From assembly GCF_902859765.1 (NCBI RefSeq), contig NZ_CADIJV010000034.1, positions 1 to 53,150 on the forward strand: a DNA stretch of 53,150 bases, read 5' to 3'. This document shows positions 17,738 through 26,378 of this stretch, in pieces (positions within the stretch are counted from its first letter, which is position 1; each line of letters begins with the position of its first letter). The notes under the pieces were generated by a model. That model was given only the letters and a program-made list of their open reading frames with translations, ran no database searches and was not told the DNA's origin. Made by a program: the position numbers and the translations under genes. The DNA is from Achromobacter pulmonis (lineage in GTDB: Bacteria > Pseudomonadota > Gammaproteobacteria > Burkholderiales > Burkholderiaceae_B).

Positions 17738-20268
17738 CAGGTTTCTCTCAGGGTGACCAGCGGCGGGGTGCGCAGCACGCCGCGCAGCGCCAGCGCGCCG
17801 CCGGCCCAGGCGCCGAGCATGCCCGCGCCGATCCCCACCAGCCAGGGCCAAAGGCTGAGGGTAATCGTGAAATCGAATACCTGGGTTGATAAAACCCAAG
17901 CAATCGCGCTGGCGCCGGCCGCTGCCAGCAGGCCCGCCAGGCCGCCCACCGCCCACAGCTCGATGCGCTGCGAACGCGCCAGCTGACGCCGGGTGGCGCC
18001 CAGCGCGCGCAGCACCGCGGCCTCGCGCATGCGCTCGTCGCGGGTCGCGGTCAGGGCGGCCGACAGCACCAGCACCCCGGCCGCCAACGTGAACAGGAAC
18101 AGCAGCTGCACCGCGCGGCCGACCTCGTTGAGCACCGACTGCAACTGCTGCAGGATGGCGCCCACATCGAACACCGTCAGGTTCGGGAACTGCCGCACCA
18201 GCGCGGGCAGCACCTGGGCCTTTTCGGGCGGCAGGTAGAAGGACGTGATCCAGCTTTGCGGCATGTCGGACAGGGTGGCGGGCGTGAGGATGGCGAAAAA
18301 ATTGACGCGCATCGTATCCCAATCCACCCGCCGGGTACTGGTCACGGCCACCTCGAACTGCTGGCCGGCCACATCGAAGGTCATCTTGTCGCCCAGCTTG
18401 ATGCCCAGGGTCTTGGCCAGGCCCGACTCCAGCGATACCTCGGCCGCGCCCGGCTTGAGCCAACGGCCTTGTTCGATGCGGTTGGACGACGGCAACTGCT
18501 CGCCATAGGACAGGTTGAATTCGCGGTCCACCAGGCGCTTGGCCCGCGGCTCCTCGTAGTCGTCCGGCCCCACCGGCTTGCCGTTGATGGCGATCAGGCG
18601 GCCGCGCACCATCGGCGACAGCACAATCCGACCCAGCCCCTCGCGGCTCAGCGCCTCGGTCACGGCCTGGCGCTGGTCCGGCTGCACATTGATGAGAAAA
18701 CGGTTGGGCGCGTCCGGCGGCAGCGTGCGCTGCCAGCCCTGGATCAGGTCGGTGCGGGTCATGGCCAGCAGCAACAGGGCCATCAGGCCCACCGCCAGCG
18801 CGCACACCTGGGTGATGGTGGCGGCGCGCCGCCGCACCACGCCCGCCAGCGCGAACCGCAGCGCCGGCAGGCCGGCGGCCAGGCCGCGCAACCGCGCCAG
18901 GCCCAGGATGCAGAGCCAGGCCACCAGCGCGAACAGCGCGAACGCCGCCAGGAAACCGCCCGCCACCACCCCGCCCAGCTTCGCATCGCCGGCGAACCAC
19001 CAGATCAGCAGCGCGAAACCGACCGCGCCGACGCCATAGCCCAGCGCGCCGCGGGCGCTGATGACGTCGGCATCCCGCCGCAGCACCCGCGCCGGCGGCA
19101 CGTGGCGCAACTGCGCCAGGGCCGGCAGGGCGAAGCCCAGCAACAGCAGCAGACCGGTCAGCAGCCCCTGCAGGGCCGGTATGGCCGAGGGCGCAGGCAG
19201 GGCCGTGTCGATGAGCGAGCCCAGCACCATCACCAGCGCCTGATGCACCGCGTAGCCCAGCAGGCAGCCGGCCGCCGAGGCGAACAGGCCGACCAGCGCG
19301 AATTCCAGGGTCAGCATGCGCGCGATCTGCGATTGCACCGCGCCCAGGCAGCGCATCACGGCAATGCCGTCGCGGTGCCGCGTCATGTAGCGGCCGGCGG
19401 CCAGCGCCACCGCCACAGCCGAGATCAGCACCGCCAGCAGCGCCACCAGCGACAGGAAGCGCTGCGCGCGGTCCAGCGTGCGGCGCACCTCGGGCCGTCC
19501 CGACTCCAGGGTGGCGACCTTCTGGCCGCGCTTGAGGTTGCGGCCGAGCCAGGCCGAATAATCGGCGACCGCGTCCGGCTGGCCGGCCACCAGCAGCGCG
19601 TAGCCGATCCGGCTGCCGGGCGCGATCAGGCCCGTGGCCGGCAGGTCGCTGGCGCGCAGCATGACCCGCGGCGCGACGTTGACGAACTGCATGCCGCGAT
19701 CCGGTTCGTAGGTGATGACCCGGTCGATGCGCAGGCGGGTGTCGCCCACGTTGAGGAAGTCGCCGACCTTCAGGCCCAGCAGCGCCAGCAATTGCCCATC
19801 CACCCACACCGCGCCCTCGGGCGGAATGTCGCGGGTGGGCGCATCGGGCTGGAATGGGGCGCCGGTCACCCGCAGGGCGCCGCGCAGCGGATAGCCGGGT
19901 TGGACCGCCTTCAGGGCGGCCAGCTGGGCGCCCTCGCCGGCGCTGACCATGGACGGGAACTGCCAGGTGCTGGACACCGCCAGGCCACGCTCGCGCGCCT
20001 GCTCCACGAAGGCCGGCGGCACCGGCTCGTCGGCGTCCAGCACCAGATCGGCGCCCAGCATCTGTCCGGCGTCGCGCTCCAGCGCCCGGCTGACGCGGTC
20101 CGCCAGGAAGCCCACGCTGGTGACGGCGGCCACCGCCACCACCAGGGCCAGCACCAGTAACCGCAGCTCGCCGGCGCGGGCGTCGCGCAGCATCATGCGG
20201 GCGCCCAGCGCCAGGGTGGTCCAGAAACCGGGGCGCCTGGCCCGGGAGACATCAGGGAAATCCATCAT
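17737..20268 (-). CDS. FtsX/MacB-type ABC transporter permease (YbbP-like)
   Basis: An 843-residue inner-membrane permease of the YbbP type. A first helix at about residues 36-57 is followed by a long periplasmic MacB-PCD-like region. Two four-helix FtsX modules flank a second periplasmic domain, and the FtsX signature MRCLGAVQSQIARMLTLEF is repeated as LRALGATRRQLARSQRIEL near the C-terminus. Such proteins pair with a LolD-like ATPase (YbbA) and are often beside tesA. Neither gene is next to it here, so its ATPase is encoded elsewhere. It begins at 20268 (MMDF, with a second ATG three bases on) and is divergent from the TRAP genes. Substrate is unknown; an envelope or lipid role is inferred from the family. 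Confidence 0.88.
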   Translation of the reverse strand: MMDFPDVSRARRPGFWTTLALGARMMLRDARAGELRLLVLALVVAVAAVTSVGFLADRVSRALERDAGQMLGADLVLDADEPVPPAFVEQARERGLAVSSTWQFPSMVSAGEGAQLAALKAVQPGYPLRGALRVTGAPFQPDAPTRDIPPEGAVWVDGQLLALLGLKVGDFLNVGDTRLRIDRVITYEPDRGMQFVNVAPRVMLRASDLPATGLIAPGSRIGYALLVAGQPDAVADYSAWLGRNLKRGQKVATLESGRPEVRRTLDRAQRFLSLVALLAVLISAVAVALAAGRYMTRHRDGIAVMRCLGAVQSQIARMLTLEFALVGLFASAAGCLLGYAVHQALVMVLGSLIDTALPAPSAIPALQGLLTGLLLLLGFALPALAQLRHVPPARVLRRDADVISARGALGYGVGAVGFALLIWWFAGDAKLGGVVAGGFLAAFALFALVAWLCILGLARLRGLAAGLPALRFALAGVVRRRAATITQVCALAVGLMALLLLAMTRTDLIQGWQRTLPPDAPNRFLINVQPDQRQAVTEALSREGLGRIVLSPMVRGRLIAINGKPVGPDDYEEPRAKRLVDREFNLSYGEQLPSSNRIEQGRWLKPGAAEVSLESGLAKTLGIKLGDKMTFDVAGQQFEVAVTSTRRVDWDTMRVNFFAILTPATLSDMPQSWITSFYLPPEKAQVLPALVRQFPNLTVFDVGAILQQLQSVLNEVGRAVQLLFLFTLAAGVLVLSAALTATRDERMREAAVLRALGATRRQLARSQRIELWAVGGLAGLLAAAGASAIAWVLSTQVFDFTITLSLWPWLVGIGAGMLGAWAGGALALRGVLRTPPLVTLRET

Positions 20269-20381
20269 CTGCCAATGTTAACCAACGGCCGGAATGGGGG
20301 CCGAATCCCGCTATCATGCGCGAAGCGCCCCCGTGGCGCCTCACACTTGCTGAAAAAAATACTGATCCCCTGGAGAAGACA

Positions 20382-21356
20382 ATGCGTAAATCCTGGCTCG
20401 CGGCCACGATGCTTGCCGCATGCGCGGTCGCCGCGCCCCTGGCCGCCTCGGCCCAGGCCCCCCTCAAGATGGCCTATGCCCTGTCCACGTCGTCGCATTA
20501 TGGCGCCGGCGCCGACGCTTTCGCCAAATCCATCGAAACCGCCAGCAACGGCAAATTCAAGGTCCAGCAATTCGCCAACAGCGCGCTGGGCGGCGAACGC
20601 GAAGTGATCGAGGGCCTGCAGATCGGCACCATCGACCTGGCGATCGTCTCGACCGGCGCCACGCTGAACTTCGTGCCGGAAACGGGCGTCTTCGACATCC
20701 CCTTCCTGCTGCGCGACCTGCAACACGCCCGCAAGGTCCTGGACAGCAAGATCGGACAGGATATGCTGGCAAAGTTCCCCAGCCGCGGCATCATCGCGCT
20801 GGCCTGGGGCGAACAGGGCTTTCGCCATCTGACCAACAACGTGCGCCCGGTCAAGACCCCGGCGGACGCCAAGGGCCTGAAAATCCGCACCACGGAAAAC
20901 CCCATCCACATCACCGCCTTCCGCCAGATCGGCATCCTGCCGACGCCGATGGCCTGGCCGGAAGTGGCCACCGCCCTGCAGCAGGGCACCATCGACGGCC
21001 AGGAAAACCCGCTGTCGGTGATCACCTCGGCCAAACTGTCGCAGATGCAGAAGTACCTGTCGCTGACCGGCCACGTCTATGGCCCGGCGCTGGTGCTGAT
21101 GTCCGCCAACGTCTATGACAGCCTGTCGGCCGAGGACAAAGCCAAGTTCGACCAGGCCGGCAAGGCATCGGCCCAGGCCATGCGCGCCTACGTCGACAAC
21201 ATCGAGAAGACCGGCGTCGAGCAGCTCAAGAAGGAAGGCATGCAGGTCACCGAAGTCGACCGCGCCGCCTTCGCCGCCGCCGTCGAACCGGCCTACCCCG
21301 AGTACTACAAGAAGTTCGACAAGAAGCTGATCGAGTCGATCCGCGACACCAAGTAA
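20382..21356 (+). CDS. TRAP transporter solute-binding subunit (DctP family)
   Basis: The periplasmic receptor of a TRAP transporter, 324 residues. A signal peptide ends at ASAQA (about residue 26), and the mature protein begins PLKMAYALSTSSHYGAGADA. The conserved substrate-carboxylate arginine region is present in KGLKIRTTENPIH, followed by the AWPEVATALQQGTIDGQENP block. The ATG at 20382 has GGAG 9 bases upstream; a longer reading to 20316 is not supported. It is followed by the small and large membrane subunits, completing the set. The substrate (probably an organic acid) cannot be named from sequence. Confidence 0.93.
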   Translation: MRKSWLAATMLAACAVAAPLAASAQAPLKMAYALSTSSHYGAGADAFAKSIETASNGKFKVQQFANSALGGEREVIEGLQIGTIDLAIVSTGATLNFVPETGVFDIPFLLRDLQHARKVLDSKIGQDMLAKFPSRGIIALAWGEQGFRHLTNNVRPVKTPADAKGLKIRTTENPIHITAFRQIGILPTPMAWPEVATALQQGTIDGQENPLSVITSAKLSQMQKYLSLTGHVYGPALVLMSANVYDSLSAEDKAKFDQAGKASAQAMRAYVDNIEKTGVEQLKKEGMQVTEVDRAAFAAAVEPAYPEYYKKFDKKLIESIRDTK

Positions 21357-21537
21357 AGCGCAAGGCCGGCGCGGCCGGACGCGCCGGGATGACGGAACCG
21401 GTTTTCGTCCCCCGGCCGCCCGGTCCGCGCGTGGCGCCTGCCCGGAATCGCGGCCCATCCCCGGACACCGCCACGCGCGCTGCCGGGGGCCGCCTTCCCG
21501 GTCTGCCGCGTCCTTGTTACCCGCTCCTGGAACCCTC

Positions 21538-22038
21538 ATGCGTCTGCTCTGCGCCTTCGACCGCCTCCTGTTCAAACTGGTGTCGGTCATCGCCCAACTC
21601 CTGCTGGTGGCCGCCGCGGCCGCCGCCTTCTACCAGGTCATCGCCCGCTTCGTGCTGCATTCGCCCGCCGACTGGAGCGAGGTGCTGACCCGCGCCCTGC
21701 TGATCTGGACCGTGCTGCTGGGCGTGGCCCTGGCCTTCCGCCACGGCGCCATGATCAGCGTCGAATTGCTGCGCAACCTGCTGGGTGGCATGCGCCGCCG
21801 CGTGCTGGAGGCCGTGATCGGCCTGATCTGCGCCGGCTTTCTCGGTTTCATTGCCTGGATCGGCGGCCACATGACCTACCGCGTGCGCTTTCAGACGGTG
21901 CCCAGCCTGGACATCTCGATTTCCTGGATCTACCTGGCGATCCCGGTTGGCGCGACGCTCGCCGCCATCGCCGTACTGGCGCGCTGGTGCGCCGGCCAGG
22001 AAGAAGACGCCCCCGTGCGCAACGACGCGCAAGGTTGA
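21538..22038 (+). CDS. TRAP transporter small permease (DctQ family)
   Basis: The four-helix small membrane subunit, 166 residues. It shows the family's first helix with FYQVIARFVL, the conserved WSEVLTRALLIWTVLLGVA block and the GAMISVELL segment. The last helix SWIYLAIPVGATLAAIAVLAR is followed by a charged tail. The ATG at 21538 is chosen; an in-frame TTG at 21514 would add eight residues. A 181-bp GC-rich gap separates it from the receptor gene; I see no gene in that gap. Confidence 0.9.
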   Translation: MRLLCAFDRLLFKLVSVIAQLLLVAAAAAAFYQVIARFVLHSPADWSEVLTRALLIWTVLLGVALAFRHGAMISVELLRNLLGGMRRRVLEAVIGLICAGFLGFIAWIGGHMTYRVRFQTVPSLDISISWIYLAIPVGATLAAIAVLARWCAGQEEDAPVRNDAQG

Positions 22039-22069
22039 GCCCCGCCCCGAACAAGCAGCCGATATCGCC

Positions 22070-23347
22070 ATGTCCCAATTAATGATTGTCTCGATGCTGA
22101 TTTTCTTCGGGCTGTCCGTGCCGGTCGCCGTGTCGATCGGACTGGCCAGCCTGGCGGGAGTCGGCGCCGCCAACCTGCCCTGGCTGGTGGTGGCCCAGCA
22201 GCTGTACGCCGCGCTGGACAAATACCCACTGGTCGCGATCCCGTTCTTCATCCTGGCTGGCAACCTGATGGAAGCCGGCGGCATTTCCGAACGCATGGTG
22301 GAATTCGCCAAGAGCGTGGTCGGCGGCATCCAGGGCGGCCTGGCCTGCACCTGCGTGCTGACCTGCATGATCTTCGCCGCCGTGGCCGGCTCCAGCGTGG
22401 CCACCACTTTCGCGGTTGGCGCCATCCTGATCCCGGCCATGGTGCGCCATGGCTACCCCGCCCCCTTCGCCGCCTCGCTGCAGGCCAGCGCGGCCGAGCT
22501 GGGCGTGATCATCCCGCCGTCGATCCCGATGATTCTGTTCGCGGTGTCCACCGACACCTCGACCGGCGAACTGTTCATCGCTGGCGTGCTGCCCGGCATC
22601 CTGATCGGCACGGCGCTGATGTTCTACGTCTGGCTCTACGCCAAACGCAATCACCTGGGCAAGCGCGACGGCGAAGGCCGCCTGCCGCTGTGGCCGTCCT
22701 TCAAGCGCGCCTGGCTGGCCCTGATGATGCCGGTGATCATCCTGGGCGGCATCTACGGCGGCATCTTCACCCCGACCGAAGCCTCGGTGGTGGCGGTGAT
22801 GTACGCGGTGGTGGTGGGCAAGTTCATCTACCGCCGCCTGAGCTTCAGGCAATTGTCCGGCACCCTGCACAAATCGGTCGTCTCGACCGCCGTGATCATG
22901 TTCGTGATTGCCAATGCCGGCGTCTTCAGTTTCCTGCTGAACCGCGCCGGCATTCCGGATGCCCTGGGCGTCTGGCTGGCGCAATTGTTCGACACGCAGA
23001 TCACATTCCTGATGGGCGTGAACCTGGCGCTGTTCCTGATCGGCATGTTCATCGAGACCTCGGCGTCGATCGTGGTGCTCGCCCCCCTGTTGCTGCCGGT
23101 CGCCGTGAAATTCGGGCTGGACCCGGTGCACTTCGGCATCATCATGGTCGTGAACCTGGCGCTCGGCATGATCACGCCGCCGTTCGGGGTGAACCTGTTC
23201 GCCGCCAGCGCGGTGGCCAAGGTGCCGCTGGAACGCCTGATCAAGCCCCTGATCCCGTTCGTCGGGGTGGTGGTCGTCTGCCTGATCGTGATCACGTACT
23301 GGCCGGCCTTGTCGCTGGGCCTGCGCGACCTGGTGTACGCGAAGTAG
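22070..23347 (+). CDS. TRAP transporter large permease (DctM family)
   Basis: The large membrane subunit that carries the sodium-coupled transport pathway, 425 residues with about twelve hydrophobic segments. Diagnostic segments are FFILAGNLMEAGGISERMV, the GSSVATTFAVGAILIP block, ELGVIIPPSIPMILF, the FTPTEAS motif in GIFTPTEASVVAVMYA, and LALGMITPPFGVNLF. The ATG at 22070 lies 31 bases after the small-subunit stop. A strong hairpin begins immediately after its stop codon. Confidence 0.94.
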   Translation: MSQLMIVSMLIFFGLSVPVAVSIGLASLAGVGAANLPWLVVAQQLYAALDKYPLVAIPFFILAGNLMEAGGISERMVEFAKSVVGGIQGGLACTCVLTCMIFAAVAGSSVATTFAVGAILIPAMVRHGYPAPFAASLQASAAELGVIIPPSIPMILFAVSTDTSTGELFIAGVLPGILIGTALMFYVWLYAKRNHLGKRDGEGRLPLWPSFKRAWLALMMPVIILGGIYGGIFTPTEASVVAVMYAVVVGKFIYRRLSFRQLSGTLHKSVVSTAVIMFVIANAGVFSFLLNRAGIPDALGVWLAQLFDTQITFLMGVNLALFLIGMFIETSASIVVLAPLLLPVAVKFGLDPVHFGIIMVVNLALGMITPPFGVNLFAASAVAKVPLERLIKPLIPFVGVVVVCLIVITYWPALSLGLRDLVYAK

Positions 23348-23348
23348 C

Positions 23349-23388
23349 GTGGCGCGCGCCGCCACGCACAGGCGGCGGCGCGCGCCAC
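23349..23388. repeat. 15-bp perfect inverted repeat after the TRAP operon
   Basis: GTGGCGCGCGCCGCC (23349-23363) and its exact complement (23374-23388) enclose a 10-base loop, starting two bases after the dctM-type stop. There is no U-run, so it resembles an mRNA 3'-end stabiliser more than a terminator. Confidence 0.7.
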
Positions 23389-23427
23389 GGCCGGTGCCGG
23401 AGCGCGTCTGCGATGGGCCGGAAACGG

Positions 23428-23453
23428 AAAAGCGCCCGGGGTGGGCGCTTTTT
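23428..23453. terminator. Bidirectional terminator between the TRAP operon and DUF3579 gene
   Basis: AAAAGCGCCC at 23428-23437 pairs with GGGCGCTTTT at 23443-23452 around a 5-base loop, with A/T tails usable on both strands of this convergent pair. Confidence 0.8.
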
Positions 23454-23467
23454 CGGTTCTGGCGGGG

Positions 23468-23758
23468 CTAGATTTCGCGTTCTTCCGTCTTGAGGTGGTT
23501 GTCGCGGGCGAAATCCACCACGAACTTGTACGCCAGCGGTTCGAGGTCGCGCAAGCGCTGGTCGACCACGATGCCGCGCACGCCGTCGATGACGACGGGA
23601 AGCACGTAGGGCGAATAGGTGAGGTGGTTACCCGCACAGCCGGCAGGCCGGAACTGTGCCATTACGCCGGCCAGCCGTTCCGCCCAATCGCTGGGGCGAA
23701 AGCGGCTGCCGCTCTCGGTAACGCCATGAATTACGAATTGTCTGACGCGAGTTGCCAT
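23468..23758 (-). CDS. DUF3579 family protein
   Basis: A 96-residue protein of a small betaproteobacterial family of unknown function. Family landmarks are FVIHGVTESGSRFRPSDWAERL at the start, LTYSPYVLPVVIDGVRGIVVD in the middle and RLRDLEPLAYKFVVDFARDN at the end. It is divergent from argD, with 148 bp between the two starts, and the same linkage to arginine genes is, to my knowledge, common in this bacterial group. That suggests a link to arginine metabolism, but no biochemical role is known. The cysteine in PAGCAGNHL is the only one. Confidence 0.85.
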   Translation of the reverse strand: MATRVRQFVIHGVTESGSRFRPSDWAERLAGVMAQFRPAGCAGNHLTYSPYVLPVVIDGVRGIVVDQRLRDLEPLAYKFVVDFARDNHLKTEEREI

Positions 23759-23906
23759 GGATTCTTCACTACGGAACGCCCACCACTAAGCCGGATCGTC
23801 GGCGTGATCAAACATGCGCCCCGCGCCGCGAATTGTATATGATTGATCCTTTGCCCTGTCCCGCAAGGCACTTTGCCCAGGGAAAAAAAGCCCAGGAGGA
23901 CCCGCA

Positions 23907-25088
23907 ATGACCTCGCCGCTGGCCAATATTTACGCCCGGTTGCCGGTCGCATTCACGCACGGCCAGGGCGTGTGGCTGTGGGACGCCCAGGGTCGCAAGT
24001 ACCTGGACGCGCTGGCGGGCATCGGCGTTTCCTGTCTGGGCCATGCCCATCCGCGGCTGGTGGCCGCCATCGGCGAACAGGCCGCCCGCGTCATCCACAC
24101 CTCCAACCTCTACGACATCCCGCTGCAGACCGAGCTGGCCGCGCGCCTGGCGCGCCTGTCCGGCATGCGCGAGGTGCTGTTCAACAACAGCGGCGCCGAG
24201 GCCAACGAGGCCGCCATCAAGCTGGCGCGCTACCACGCCTACCAACGCGGCAACCGCCACGCCCACATCATCACGATGGATTCGTCCTGGCACGGGCGCA
24301 CCCTGGCGACGCTGGCGGCCACGGGCAGCGACAACGCGCGCAAGGGCTTCGAGCCCCTGCCCTCCGGTTTCATTCAGGTGCCCTACAACGACGCTGCCGC
24401 GATCCGCGCCGCCGGTGACGCCGAACCGCGCGTGGCGGCCGTGCTGCTGGAGGCGCTGCAGGGCGAAGGCGGCATCCGTCCCTCCGACGCCGCCTTCCTG
24501 CAAGAGGTACGCCAGTTGTGCACCGAGCGCGGCTGGCTGCTGATGATCGACGAGGTCCAGTCGGGCATCGGCCGCACCGGCAAATGGTTCGCCCACCAGT
24601 GGGCCGACATCGTGCCGGACGTCATGACCCTGGCCAAGGGCCTGGCCGGCGGCGTGCCGATAGGCGCGATGCTGGCCGCCGGCCCCGCCGCCGGCGTCCT
24701 CACCCCCGGCAGCCATGGCACCACCTTCGGCGGCGGCCCGCTGGTCTGCGCGGCCGGCCTGGCGGTGCTGGACGCACTGGAAGCGGAAAACCTGCTGGAC
24801 AACGCCCGCACCGTGGGCGGCCACCTGCAGGCGCGGCTGTCGGCCGAGCTGGCCGGCGTGGCGGGCGTGGCCGAGGTGCGCGGCCGCGGCCTGATGCTGG
24901 GCATCGAACTGACCCGTCCCTGTGGCGTGCTGGCCCTGCGCGCCCTGGAGGCAGGCCTGCTGATCAACGTTACCCGCGAGCGCGTCGTCCGCCTGTTGCC
25001 GCCGCTGGTGCTGTCGCGCGCCGAAGCCGATCAGATCGTCGGTATCCTGGCGCCGCTGATTCGACAGTTCCTGGCCGAACATCCATAA
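23907..25088 (+). CDS. argD: Acetylornithine aminotransferase
   Basis: PLP-dependent class III aminotransferase of 393 residues that converts N-acetylglutamate semialdehyde to N-acetylornithine. Visible motifs are FNNSGAEANEAAIKLAR (cofactor phosphate and substrate site), the aspartate in LLMIDEVQSGIGRTGKWF, the Schiff-base lysine in TLAKGLAGGVPIGAM, and GTTFGGGPL. The ATG at 23907 has a near-perfect AGGAGG ten bases upstream. argF follows after 56 bp, most likely in the same transcript and acting two steps later. The protein could also accept succinyldiaminopimelate, as in E. coli. Confidence 0.96.
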   Translation: MTSPLANIYARLPVAFTHGQGVWLWDAQGRKYLDALAGIGVSCLGHAHPRLVAAIGEQAARVIHTSNLYDIPLQTELAARLARLSGMREVLFNNSGAEANEAAIKLARYHAYQRGNRHAHIITMDSSWHGRTLATLAATGSDNARKGFEPLPSGFIQVPYNDAAAIRAAGDAEPRVAAVLLEALQGEGGIRPSDAAFLQEVRQLCTERGWLLMIDEVQSGIGRTGKWFAHQWADIVPDVMTLAKGLAGGVPIGAMLAAGPAAGVLTPGSHGTTFGGGPLVCAAGLAVLDALEAENLLDNARTVGGHLQARLSAELAGVAGVAEVRGRGLMLGIELTRPCGVLALRALEAGLLINVTRERVVRLLPPLVLSRAEADQIVGILAPLIRQFLAEHP

Positions 25089-25144
25089 TCAACCTCCCGC
25101 CCGGGCCACGAGCCCGTCCGGGCCCAATGACCTGCGACATCACC

Positions 25145-26086
25145 ATGACTCCTCCCACGACTCAAAACGGCCCCTTGCGGCACTTCCTGCAGTTCAAGGA
25201 CTTCTCGTCCGCCGAGATCGCCTACGTGCTGGACCGCGCGCGGCTGATCAAGGAAAAATTCAAGCGCTACGAACCCCACATGCCGCTGCACGACCGCACG
25301 CTGGCGATGGTGTTCGAAAAGGCCAGCACCCGTACCCGCGTCTCGTTCGAGGCCGGCATGTACCAGATGGGCGGCTCGGTCATCAACCTGACCTCCAATG
25401 ATTCCCAGCTGGGCCGCTCCGAGCCCATCGAGGACACCGCGCGCGTCATCTCGCGCATGGTCGACATCGTCATGATCCGCACGTTCGAGCAGACCCGCAT
25501 CGAGCGCTTCGCCTCGCACTCGCGCGTGCCCGTGATCAACGGCCTGACCAACGAATTCCACCCCTGCCAGATCCTGGCCGATATCTTCACCTACATCGAG
25601 CACCGCGGCCCCATCGCCGGCAAGACGGTCGCCTGGGTCGGCGACGCCAACAACATGGCCTACACCTGGCTGCAGGCCGCCGAGATGCTCGGCTTCACGC
25701 TGCACGTATCGACCCCGGCCGGCTACGAGCTCGAAGCCGCCCGCATCGGTTCGCCGTCGGACAAGGTGTTGCGCCAGTTCAAGGACCCGATGCAGGCCTG
25801 CCAGGGCGCTCACCTGGTGACCACCGACGTCTGGACCAGCATGGGCTACGAGGCCGAGAACGACGAGCGCCGCGCCGCCTTCGCCGACTGGTGCGTGGAC
25901 GCCGAGATGATGGCCGCCGCCGATCCCCAGGCCGTGTTCATGCACTGCCTGCCCGCCCACCGCGGCGAGGAAGTCACCGGCGAAGTCATCGATGGCCCGC
26001 AGAGCGTGGTCTGGGACGAAGCCGAGAACCGCCTGCACGTACAGAAGGCGCTGATGGAATTCCTGCTGCTGGGCCAGTTGAAGTAA
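25145..26086 (+). CDS. argF: Ornithine carbamoyltransferase
   Basis: Makes citrulline from ornithine and carbamoyl phosphate. The 313-residue protein has the carbamoyl-phosphate motif FEKASTRTRVSFE, then HPCQILADIFT, the DANNMAYTWL ornithine-side segment, and the catalytic HCLPAHRGEEV loop. ATG at 25145 is chosen; an in-frame ATG at 25127 would add MTCDIT. It is downstream of argD and ends at a strong terminator. Confidence 0.96.
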   Translation: MTPPTTQNGPLRHFLQFKDFSSAEIAYVLDRARLIKEKFKRYEPHMPLHDRTLAMVFEKASTRTRVSFEAGMYQMGGSVINLTSNDSQLGRSEPIEDTARVISRMVDIVMIRTFEQTRIERFASHSRVPVINGLTNEFHPCQILADIFTYIEHRGPIAGKTVAWVGDANNMAYTWLQAAEMLGFTLHVSTPAGYELEAARIGSPSDKVLRQFKDPMQACQGAHLVTTDVWTSMGYEAENDERRAAFADWCVDAEMMAAADPQAVFMHCLPAHRGEEVTGEVIDGPQSVVWDEAENRLHVQKALMEFLLLGQLK

Positions 26087-26100
26087 GCGCCACGCCCCTG

Positions 26101-26130
26101 AAAAAAGCAGCCCCGCGGGGCTGCTTTTTT
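26101..26130. terminator. Strong terminator after argF
   Basis: A perfect 30-base palindrome runs from AAAAAAGCAGCCCCG to its complement ending in TTTTTT. It is a textbook intrinsic terminator and can act from both directions. Confidence 0.9.
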
Positions 26131-26152
26131 TCTGCCCGCATCGCGCGGACGT

Positions 26153-26354
26153 TCAGGGCGCGAGCGACGTTTCCCAGCGCACGATGGCGTCGACCACGGC
26201 CTGCGGCGCTTCCGGCACCCGTGCGTGGCCTTGCCGGCCACACGCCGGCTCTTGCTGACCTCGGGATACCAGCCATTGAGCCAGACGCTCGCGCACGATC
26301 ACCATGCCGCGCTCGACGCGCCCCACAACGCCACCTTCGCCCAGCGCTTGTGCA
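26153..26354 (-). pseudogene. Decayed alpha/beta-hydrolase remnant
   Basis: On the minus strand an ATG at 26354 with GGAGACAACG upstream opens an 18-codon reading frame (MHKRWAKVALWGASS...) that stops at TGA. The neighbouring frame ends at 26153 with GHARVPEAPQAVVDAIVRW, which resembles the C-terminus of alpha/beta hydrolases (a histidine region followed by a P-x-x-A-P and a closing helix). Nothing in between forms a continuous protein. I read it as the two ends of a hydrolase gene after internal loss and frameshift, at the end of the catabolic operon. The match is short, so this is tentative. Confidence 0.4.
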
Positions 26355-26378
26355 TCGTTGTCTCCCCGTTCCTCTGGC

